In this document: positions 54,934 to 64,000 of the stretch, one piece after another | Numbering within the stretch: position 1 is the first letter of the stretch | How the letters are laid out: every line of letters begins with the position of its first letter | Origin: Telmatactis stephensoni | Lineage: Eukaryota; Cnidaria; Anthozoa; Actiniaria; Isophelliidae | Length of the DNA: 64,000 bases | Assembly (NCBI GenBank): GCA_029948255.1 | Contig: JALIZF010001820.1 | Location: 667,501-731,500 of the forward strand | Reading direction: 5' to 3' | Notes under the pieces: model-generated | Databases searched by the model: none | What the model saw: only the letters and a program-made list of their open reading frames with translations | What the model was told of the DNA's origin: nothing | Position numbers and translations under genes: made by a program

Positions 54934-56749
54934 ATGGTGAGGACAACCAACAAAAACTTTTTGTTGGATCACCGGGTGAAAATGGCAGAAGAAACATTTG
55001 ATGAAAACTACTATCTCAATTTACCATCATTTGAATTTGACCTGTCTGAAATCCAAATTCCATTGGATGAAAAAAGAGGTACCAACGAAGAAAATCGTGA
55101 CAACGAAAAATACACGAAAAAACCTCGCTTTGCTGAGCTTTCTCAAAACGACCAAGACAAAATCGTGACAAACGCACAAGCAAAGAGAACGGATTACAGT
55201 ACGTCTTGGGGATTCACTGTCTTTAAAGGTAAGAGCAATTTTTATCTTTCTTTCACTTTTTGATTGCTTTGTCTGCCTTTAGCCGCTAAGAGTTTTTTCG
55301 TCAAAAAAGTTGCAACTTTGTGTACTCTAGACATTACGCAATGTTTTGACAAGGCGCGACATGGCAATGTTTTGACGTGAATGAAGCAAGAAAAAATTAC
55401 AAATAATCCAATTACAGTAGAAAAATGAAAAAAACTGTGAATGAAAAAAATATTACAAATAAACGCTAGCCCTTTTAAAACTGATTAATATGTTTAAATA
55501 GACTAAATATTATCTAATTGATAAATGTTAACGAATCAACGACGAAGTTTTGCTATCTCGGAGACAAAACGCCGTAATAAAACAATGCTTTATACAGAGT
55601 TATTTAATTTATAAGAAAAAAACCTAAACAGTGAAGTTTTATTTTATAGATTGGTGTGACGAAAGAGGTAAAAATCTTAAGTTAGAGACACTAGAAGAAA
55701 GAGAAATCGATGCACTTCTCCGCCAATTTTATGCCGAAGTCCGAAATAAAGATGGACAAGATTACAGTCGCAACTCATTGATTTCCCTAAGATATGCTAT
55801 TGAGCGTTACTTGAATATGCCACCAATAAGTAAAGGGATCAAAATATCCAACAACCCACAGTTTGCCTCCTCTAACCAAATGTTAGATGCAAAATTGAAA
55901 ATGCTCAAGAAGGAGGGAAAGGAAAACGCACAACATAAGCCGCCTATCGAGCAAGAGGATATCCAAAAGATCAAAACAAGCACAGTCATCTTACCAGATC
56001 ATCCTGTGAGCCTTCTTCGAAATGTGTGGTTTCACTCAACGCTCTATTGGTGTCGGAGAGGCAGAGAAGGGCAGAGAAGTCTCAAAAAGTCAAGCTTTTC
56101 ATTTGAAGTTGATGCTGCAGGCCGTAAATTTGTCACCATGACGCACGAGGAAGCGACGAAAAATCATCCCGGTGGCACGGCAGATATACAAAGTTTTGAG
56201 AAGTTTGGCCGTATGTATGAGACCGATTCTCCAACAGATGGATATAAATGCCTCAAGAAATATCTATCCAAGCTCCATCCAGCTAATGAATCGCTATTTC
56301 AATACCCCAAACGAAATTTCAAGCCTGACGACTTGGTTTGGTACGAAAACCGTCCACTTGGCGTGAATAAATTATCAGAGATGATGAAACAAATCAGCCT
56401 CGCAGCAAAGTTATCAAAAATTTACACCAATCACTCAGTTCGTGCCACTGCAATAACCCTTTGGTCTGAAGCAAGAATGTCAAACCGACAGATAATGGCC
56501 ATTTCCGGGCACAGAAATGAAGCCAGCTTGAGAAGTTATAACTCAAGACCGAGTGACAACGATCTACGTCTAGCCAGCGACGTTTTGTCGAGTGCACTAG
56601 TGAACACCAATTCTTCATCTCCTGGTCAATCAGTAGCTACCAGTAGCCAATCTCAGTTCAACAAAAAGCCTCCAAGCAATGAAGAATTGTTTGGCAACCT
56701 GTTTACATCCTGCACCATTGGTAAAGTAGAAGTTAACATTCAAAAGTGA
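54934..56749 (+). CDS. Crypton-type tyrosine recombinase (DUF3504-like) gene
   Basis: Two exons, 54934-55228 and 55650-56749, join in phase to 464 aa; an internal Met at 54979 would give 449 aa. The N-terminal part is acidic (FEFDLSEIQIPLDEK) with a core-binding-like helical segment (LETLEEREIDALLRQFYAEV) typical of the DUF3504/KCTD1/ZMYM/QRICH1 family, which derives from Crypton elements. The C-terminal catalytic domain keeps the tyrosine-recombinase set: Arg237 in CRRGRE, His360 and Arg363 in NHSVRAT, His386 in SGHRN, Tyr395 in LRSYNSR. Such enzymes cut and rejoin DNA through a phosphotyrosine link. It is an intact open reading frame with a canonical intron and an AATAAA 176 bp after the stop. 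It may be a recently active Crypton or a domesticated gene. It lies on the opposite strand between two receptor kinases. Confidence 0.85.
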
Positions 56750-56924
56750 CCAGATGTCTTGAACTTTTCTCTTTATACACATGCATTGAGTAATTTTGAT
56801 TTCCATCTTTGTATGGAACTGACATTACCCTTACTGTACTTTGTAATTCGATTTGATTTCTTTACAATTCATCCAAGAATTTATTTCATTGAAAGACTTT
56901 TCTTTCAGAGTTAACTCATTTATA

Positions 56925-56930
56925 AATAAA
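56925..56930 (+). terminator. Polyadenylation signal of the recombinase gene
   Basis: AATAAA in an AT-rich stretch 176 bp after the stop codon. Confidence 0.55.
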
Positions 56931-57659
56931 GATCAATGAAAACGATGGTTTTTTCAATTTCTTTCGACTAATTTAATTGGCTAGCGCGCGCTTTCTGACG
57001 CTTCTTGGGAGAATTAATACATCAATCAGCAGGTAGAATCGAAAATAAAACCCTTTCTGTGAAGCAACTTTGTTGGTTATTTTATAAAAGCATTATCACA
57101 CTCTTTTCCGTGTTTATATGCTCTCTTATCAACACTTGGGATGTTGGGAGAACACTCGAAAAGATTTAAAATCACTCGCCTACGGCTCGTGATTCTAAAA
57201 CTTTTCTCGTGTTCTCCCAACATCCCGCGTGTTGATAAGAGAGCATATAAACACGGAAAAGAGTGTGATAATGCTTAAGTAATAATATAGCGAAAATGAT
57301 TAATTTTAGGAACCTAATATAGTAATAAAGTAATTGATCGTTACTGTCTTATATATGGTCTATGTGGTATGGTTATATAGTCATTTGGTGATATTTAGAT
57401 GTATTTGAGTGTGTAAAATAAAAAATACAGAATATTGGTACGTTTATGACAAGATTATGAGATTGCATAACTGAAAAGAAATTTATAGAGGTCAGCTGGA
57501 AGATCAAGCTCCCAGGGGGTGTACAAATCAGTTTATATTAAAATCAACGATTCGTTCTCAAAAAAAGTAAAGGAATTAAATTGAGTGAACAGTTCGTTAA
57601 CTGAATAAGCAAGTCACAATTGTCTTGATAGTTTGTGATTTATGGTGTGGTTGAGGACC
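56931..57659. other. Convergent intergenic region with a long foldback element
   Basis: An inverted repeat at 57088-57276 has arms from AAGCATTATCACACTCTTTT through GTTGGGAGAACAC, almost perfect over about 80 bp. The rest is AT-rich and featureless. Confidence 0.6.
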
Positions 57660-58389
57660 TCATACACGAGATACGTCCCTTCTTTGGCATCTACCGTTGT
57701 AATGGTCTTCAAGAATCTGGGAGAGTTCATGGAAGGTTGGTCTACGAAGAGGCGAAGCCTCCCAGCATTTTGTCATGACGGAATACCTAAAAAAAAAGAA
57801 GAGAGAATTTAAGAAAAAAATTAGAGGAATTATTTAAAAATGTTAAAATGAATGCACGTTGGAAAGCATGTGAACCAGCCTCGTTCCCAGGCTCTTGCTC
57901 TTCATTTGGGTGGGTGGATGGGTGGATGGATGGATGGATGGATGGATAAATGAATATCTAATAAATATCCATACATTTCCTTGGAACAACAAGAAGGCTT
58001 TGTTAGCCTATATCCAGATCGTAATGCTGTTATGAGTTCGTTGTAGTTCATTTCAGCATACGGGATTTTTCCTTTAGAAACAAAAATAATAAGAATCAAA
58101 AAAGTTATTATATTTTTACATAATAAAGATCCTGTCACACTATATAACTTTTCGACAACGTTACGCTGCAGCTTGTAGCAATGTTGCATTGAGTATAAAC
58201 GAACTCTATAACGTTTTTCTTTCTAAGTCGTACAAGATGGATGCCTCATTTTTCTGAGCCGTTCACGAAACAGACGTGTTTGCGGGTTGACATGCACACA
58301 CGCAGCTTTGTAGTTGCGCGGTCACATGGTGCTATTTGTTACAGCTGTAGACTAGTGTGAGCGCGTAGTGTTACAAAACAAACAACCAA

Positions 58390-58444
<55 letters not shown>

Positions 58445-61400
58445 AACAAACAGACAGACAGACAGACAGACAGAAAGACAGACAGACAGACAACCAAACA
58501 GACAGACAGACAAATAGACAAACAAACAAACAAACACACAGACAGACAGACAGACAGACAAATAGACAAACAGACACACAGACAGACAAACAGACAAACA
58601 AACAGACACACAGACAGACAAACAGGCAGGCAGACAACCAAACAACCAAACAGACAAACAAACAAACAAACAAACAGACAAACAGACAAACAAACAAACA
58701 AACAGATAGACAGACAGACAGACTAACTAATTAACTAACTATAACCAACAAGTAAGCAAACAAACAACAACACAACAAAAAACAATTGCTGTAAATTTAT
58801 GATCAAACCTCCAGATTCAATTTCCCAAAGAAGTACACCAAACGCCCACCTGAAAAACAAAAGTAACCTTTTTTATGCTTGATATAAAGTGATAAGAAAA
58901 AAACAAGTGAAATAAACACGGTCATCAATACGACAAGCACACCCGATGGACGGCAGAGAAATTTCATGTCTCTGAACCATGAGAAAGATATTAGGCTACG
59001 TCTATTGTAATTCCTATTCGAAAACGCGTTTGTCCATATTAAAACGCGTTTCCTTATGTCCAAGGTGCGAAAGCAGAAAAATAGATACGTTTTTGCGTCT
59101 ATTTGACTATTACGAATTAATTAACCATCATGAATTTTTGTATGTTTCACAGGTTAATTAAACAAAACAATTAAGTGGGCTGATCTACAATCATTACAGC
59201 TGTGACCAGTGATAATAACCTGAATGTATTCGCATACATTCACAATTAGCGTTTACATAAGAGACAAGATAAGAGAATCCTCCGATGCTGATTGGAAGAT
59301 TACTCTTTCAAAAGAATGTGAATACACTATAGCTGGTCATACTGTTGGGTCTTATGCTGTCATCGTACCAGTTTGAAGCAGATTTATGAGCATTTTTCGT
59401 TTGTAGTACTTACACGTCATTTTCCTTGGTAAATTCGAAGGTCGTTAATGCATCCAACGACCTCCATTTAAAGAGAAGACGACCCTATCCAGATATAACA
59501 AGTTAAATTGAATTAAAGTGATAAGTAATACTATCAGTCAGTCAGTCAGTCAGTCAGTCAGTCAGTCAGTCAGTCAGTCAGTCAGTCAGTCAGTCAGTCA
59601 GTCAGTCAGTCAGTCAGTCAGTCAGTCAGTCAGTCAGTCAGTCAGTCAGTCAGTCAGTCAGTCAGTCAGTCAGTCAGTCAGTCAGTCAGTCAGTCAGTCA
59701 GTCAGTCAGTCAGTCAGTCAGTCAAGTCAGTCAGTCAGTCAGTCAGTCAGTCAGTCAGTCAGTCAGTCAGTCAGTCAGTCAGTCAGTCAGTCAGTCAGTC
59801 AGTCAGTCAGTCAGTCAGTCAGTCAGTCAGTCAGTCAGTCAGTCAGTCAGTCAGTCAGTCAGTCAGTCAGTCAGTCAGTCAGTCAGTCAGTCAGTCAGTC
59901 AGTCAGTCAGTCAGTCAGTCAGTCAGTCAGTCAGTCAGTCAGTCAGTCAGTCAGTCAGTCAGTCAGTCAGTCAGTCAGTCAGTCAGTCAGTCAGTCAGTC
60001 AGTCAGTCAGTCAGTCAGTCAGTCAGTCAGTCAGTCAGTCAGTCAGTCAGTGCTGGGCTGCCTGTTCTATCATTCACCTCTTCACGTTTCAGGTTTTCCC
60101 TTCTTCCTTCCACGCTTTTAACTTAGACTTTTACTGAAACCTTTTACGTACCTGAGTTGTCGTTTCGTAAAATCCACGTTCATAAACGTCTCGTGGTAAC
60201 CCGTAGTCTGACACCTTTGCCACGAGACTCGCATCCAAAAGGACATTACGAGCAGCTAGATCACGATGTATACACTATTGTTACAAAAACAGTACGATGA
60301 TATGGGATTAATATATATGCATTGGTTTGTTTTAATGATCAGGCTATATTAATGATACATTAATTGATACTACCGCCACCACCATCATGATCATTTTCGC
60401 TACAATCATCATCGTCATCATCATTATCACCATCATCGATACAACCATAATAATTTATTATGATAATCATCATGATCACTACTGTCAGCATAATCGTATG
60501 ATACGGCCGGAATCATTATCCTATCCCACATCACCGGATATCTTGTTAATTACACACCTAAGGTAAAGGTAAAGGACCATATTTTACATCGCTATCTAGC
60601 TCTTAATAGTCATCATTTGACAAATAAACTGTACACACTTCCCCCCTCCCCCCCCCCCCACCCTCCCACTCCTCCATCAGCGCTCCTTTTTAAGGGTATT
60701 TAAAGCTATTTAAGGCTACAGTGTGAGGTTACTAGTGGGAATCGAACTCCGTGAGACCTCTCGCTCGGGACACCGCGCCCTAATGAACTCATAAGGGGGC
60801 CGGGGACAAGAATATTCAAATATGCGGTGTTATTGGATGGTCATTGAGGTAGACATGAAAAGGCAATTTTTCGTTAACAATTTTGTCCACTTTCTGTGCA
60901 GTAACAGTTTTGGCTGTAGCTTACCTTGTCCTTAAATTCCAAAAAGAACCCCTTCATTTTTTGATGTCAACAAGCAAGACTAAAGCCGAATAGTGAGTAA
61001 AGTTTCAAAACTAATCATACTACTGTTTGGCTTAAGCTTTAGACCCCAAAACCTTTCTTGAAATGAGTGCATAAAACGATTTCTATCATTACTAATACAA
61101 CAATATAAATCAACATTTTCTTACCCTTTTCTTTACCAAATGATCCATACCACGAGCTATTTCCATAGCAAACTTAAACTTTTCACTGTCATTCAAGGAC
61201 GAGTCCTTTTGTCCAACATGGTGTCTGTGTTTGCGTACGTAGTCAAGAAGACTTCCATTCACAGCGAATTCCATAACAATATATAGCTGGTCTACAATAA
61301 ATCATATGGTCGAGAATCGTGAGTGATTACAGTACACACGCATAGATGACGTCATTGAATTACGTGCGCTCTGATTGTTTGAAAACTTTCATAAAAATTA

Positions 61401-63750
61401 TATAAAATTAAGAGGGGATTTTTTTCAAGTTCGAGCAGTGAACCACAAAAACTCCTGAGTTGAAGAATAGCTGTTGTACAAAACTAAAACCATTTCTATA
61501 AGAAAGTTTAAGTTGTTTGTAAGTAGTTTTGGCCGATAAAAGTTGAATCAAAGTGTTAATCCAAAGCGAAAATTTGGATCGAAAATGAGATTTAGGCCTT
61601 CATTTGCTCATTTGCTGTATGTTTTCTTTATATTCAGCTTGAAAAAGCTTAATCCCAACACAACTTCAAGAAAAAGTCTTTGTACAATTCAAAATTCCGT
61701 TTTAAACAGGTATTTTATCTTGGCACATCAGTTTTTAACCGGTAGAAAAAGGATTTGAGTGTTAATCCAGAACGAAAATTTGGATTAAAACTCGCGCGAA
61801 GGTGTAGTTTTTGGCGCTTTTCGCCATTATCGGCTCGACATTGAAAAAAATCTCCTCTTAATCCATTCCATTTTTTCCGTAGATCTAGATCTGTACTTTT
61901 TTGTTTTCACTACACGCACGGAAAAATGGAAACTATATATTTATCAAACAGACACGGATCTTAGCACAGTTCTAGGTTATTGTGCACAGACTGCATGTCA
62001 TCACAGTCTAGCGCAAAATTCCTGGACGTGTTTTGTAGGAATTTTTGCACGCACTTTTGGGCGGCAATTTTAGTGGCCACTTTGTTTTCACTTCAAAATC
62101 GCGCGAAAACAGCACATTGAGTTGAGTGAAATCGCAGTCATGTCTTCGCGATGTCGTGATTTAGTACAACTAGCTTTGTGATTTTCTATCGCCGCTCATG
62201 TAGCGCGACAAAATCCATGGCTCTATTAGAAACGACATGCTTAAGGCAACCAACATGATGCGAGTTTCGTACCTGCCTCTGTACAAGCGCCCAGTAAGTT
62301 GATGATATTCGGGTGTGGTCCAACTGATGCCATTGTTTCAAGTTCTCGTGACATTTCAAAGTAGCCTGCACGATCACCCTTTTCGTCATCTGAAAGTTAA
62401 TTTTGATAAATTGATTCTTGAACCACAGTAAATCTAAAAGTGCATAAAAGTGGAATTTTTAAGCTTCCGTAAAAGTATCGAGAAAAACTTTCTTCCACTT
62501 TCTTTCAAAATGACCAGAGAACTGCAGATTGTTAAAAAGTTGTATGGAAATATGGCTAAGCGTTGGCGGAATTTCATTAACCCAGCTCTTAGCTATCGTC
62601 TTGCATTCCGGCCCATTTAGAAATATTACTAAATTTCATGGGCGTGGCTCATATGCACGTGCGCACCTCGAGCCCTGGGAAAATTCGAGCAAACTGTAAG
62701 ATTAATTGGGTGATTGGGATCATGTTCTCTCAGGATCGAGATGACTTGTTATTGGCTGTGCATACATCCGAAAAATGATGCATCACTAAGACATATCATC
62801 ATCATTATCATCATAATCAACGTGAACATCATTTCCAACGTCGTCGTCTTCATCGTCATCATCATCATAATCAATGTAAACAACATTGCCAACGCCATCG
62901 CTGTCATCATCATTGTCGTCGTCATCATCACTATATAGTCATGGTATTATCAACTGAAGTCGTGGAATTTCTGTACACTAGAATTTGCCCAAAGACAGCA
63001 AAGGTAATATAATAGGAACACAATTTTTTTTCAGAAACCAAGTTCTATAATACCACGACTTATAAAAGTAAAATTACGATTGTGAATCTTGATGGCACAA
63101 GGTGTAAAATAGCTATCGTCGTCTTTTAGCTGTCCTTTCATCACATCGCCAAAAGCACCAGATCTCAGATGGTCTTCAATGACCAACTTATCCTTCGGTA
63201 GCTCTTTCCATGACTTATTCGAGCGAGGCATTCCATCAAAACCTTCATTCTATGAGTAAAACAAGGGCAAGTATTAAAAACAAAGGGAAAAGGCTAGCTA
63301 TATGAAAGGAAGGAAGGAAGGAAGGAAGGAAGGAAGGAAGGAAGGAAGGAAGGAAGGAAGGAAGGAAGGAAGGAAGGAAGGAAGGAAGGAAGGAAGGAAG
63401 GAAGGAAGGAAGGAAGGAAGGAAGGAAGGAAGGAAGGAACAAGGGAGGGAGGGAGCGAATGAGGGATAGAGGGAGGGAGGAAGGGAGGGAGGGAGGAAGA
63501 GAGGGAAAAAGTTAGTAAGGAATACAAGGAATGAGACAAAGAAGTCTTGGAAAAAAGAGAAAAATAAGAAAAAGGAAAAGAGAAAAGTAAGGCGCACTTA
63601 CTGAAAATTTAATATTCATTTCATGCATACTGTAAGTTTTGTCTCTTGTGCTTCTTCGTCGTCTTACCATAAATATTATCAATATAATAATCAACAGAAT
63701 CAAAACCACCAAAATTGGTAAACCGATTTTAAGGAACATCTCCCAAAAGT
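57660..63750 (-). CDS. RTK-B: divergent receptor tyrosine kinase (TM and kinase half; ectodomain outside window)
   Basis: Minus-strand exons: 63602-63750, 63078-63249, 62273-62389, 61125-61291, 60152-60274, 59414-59484, 58809-58849, 57975-58071, 57660-57786. They join in frame to 354 aa plus stop. The first in-window exon encodes a transmembrane helix ([18 protein letters not shown]) and an RRRRS stop-transfer. The kinase keeps its catalytic residues: AIK Lys, alpha-C Glu in [16 protein letters not shown], and Asp of DYG. It deviates at several motifs: glycine loop LRSGAFGDV (first Gly is Arg), DYGLPR for DFGLAR, and KWRSLDAL where kinases have KWMAPEAL. The exon lengths 71, 41 and 97 equal those of RTK-A and all phases match, so the two are tandem paralogues. 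The donor after IHN (GTAATT) is weak. It may be an active but atypical kinase or a pseudokinase. Introns are packed with microsatellites. Confidence 0.85.
58374..58740. repeat. (CAGA)n/(CAAA)n microsatellite in RTK-B intron
   Basis: Interrupted ACAG and ACAA tetranucleotide array of about 360 bp. Cys/Leu/Val reading frames across it are artefacts. Confidence 0.95.
59533..60050. repeat. (GTCA)n microsatellite of about 517 bp in RTK-B intron
   Basis: Nearly pure tetranucleotide array of about 129 units with one single-base slip at 59725. It lies between the DYG-motif exon and the next kinase exon. The Ser-Val-Ser-Gln reading frame across it is not a gene. Confidence 0.98.
60641..60795 (-). mobile_element. 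Third copy of the tRNA-derived SINE
   Basis: On the minus strand: GAGTTCGATTCCC (B box), then TTAAATACCCTTAAAAAGGA and GCGCTGATGGAGGAGTG, colinear with the 37402 and 37655 copies. Confidence 0.6.
61297..61400. repeat. CCAAT/CRE repeat family copy (RTK-B intron)
   Basis: GTGATTACAGTACACACGCA, TAGATGACGTCATTGAAT and GTGCGCTCTGATTG in the family order. A related foldback arm (TCCATTTTTTCCGT / ACGGAAAAATGGAA) follows at 61866-61930. Confidence 0.6.
63306..63440. repeat. (GGAA)n microsatellite in RTK-B intron
   Basis: About 33 GGAA units followed by a GGGA-rich degenerate tail to about 63510. Confidence 0.97.
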
Positions 63751-64000
63751 CTGAAAGAAACATAGAAGAAGTAGTACACTTATAATTTCTGAAACAGAGA
63801 GGATTGACATGTTGCGTTGACAGGGATGCTGTGTAAAGCTGTTAAATTGTACTGAAAACCTATGTGACGACGCAGCCTTGGATATGAACTCACCGGAAAT
63901 TCATTGTTTTTCAATATCGATTTTACAATTGATAGCTATTCTTCTTGTGGCGACCCTTTGATGGACCACGAAAAAGTATTTGGGTATTAATGAATGTTTC

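Noticed and set aside
58339..58701. Cys/Leu/Ser/Val-rich frames of about 110 codons
   Set aside because: All three frames of a (CAGA)n/(CAAA)n repeat stay open; simple-sequence artefact.
59518..60126. 202-codon Ser-Val-Ser-Gln repeat reading frame
   Set aside because: Translation of a pure (GTCA)n microsatellite inside an RTK-B intron on the opposite strand; no gene signals.
63245..63597. Leu-Pro-Ser-Phe repeat frames
   Set aside because: Translation of the (GGAA)n microsatellite; the same explanation covers 4480-4732, 9404-9725 and 23178-23474.

Overview
This is eukaryotic nuclear DNA from an early-branching metazoan, most likely an anthozoan cnidarian (stony coral or sea anemone). The evidence is AT-rich, intron-rich genes with GT/AG splice sites, orthologues kept by vertebrates (UBE2U, RSPH1), dense MITE-like inverted repeats, tRNA-derived SINEs, tetranucleotide microsatellites, a Crypton-type recombinase gene and lineage-specific receptor tyrosine kinases. 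The species is an inference. All gene models were assembled by hand from splice signals, phase continuity and family resemblance.

Layout. (1) 21-11719: two fold-II PLP-enzyme paralogues of the threonine dehydratase family stand head to head, with 127 bp between their start codons. The minus copy runs off the left edge; the plus copy is complete (456 aa). They share intron positions and mostly identical exon lengths. The plus copy keeps the SAGNH cofactor motif and the minus copy has SASSH instead. A tRNA-Thr(AGT) gene lies antisense in an intron of the plus copy. (2) 13150-17702: a UBE2U-like E2 enzyme (minus) and RSPH1 (plus) are divergent, with an RFX X-box-like site between them. (3) 17703-25606: repeat-rich DNA with no confident gene. 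(4) 25607-34020: a nine-exon secreted lipase with a PLAT domain, an intact triad and a short lid. (5) 35809-52676: a complete 21-exon receptor tyrosine kinase (RTK-A) with eight Ig domains, a Thr-rich linker, a SEA domain with a GSIVV autoproteolysis-type motif, FN3, one membrane span and an intact kinase. (6) 54934-56749: a plus-strand Crypton-type tyrosine recombinase gene with all catalytic residues. (7) 57660-63750: a second RTK (RTK-B, 3' half), whose kinase exons match RTK-A in phase and often in length but whose kinase motifs are altered; its ectodomain lies beyond the right edge.

The most novel objects are the SEA-containing and possibly self-cleaving RTK-A, its divergent tandem relative RTK-B, the divergent dehydratase pair, a repeat family carrying CCAAT and CRE motifs, and a 0.9-kb inverted-repeat element in RTK-A intron 1 with five perfect CRE palindromes in 355 bp.
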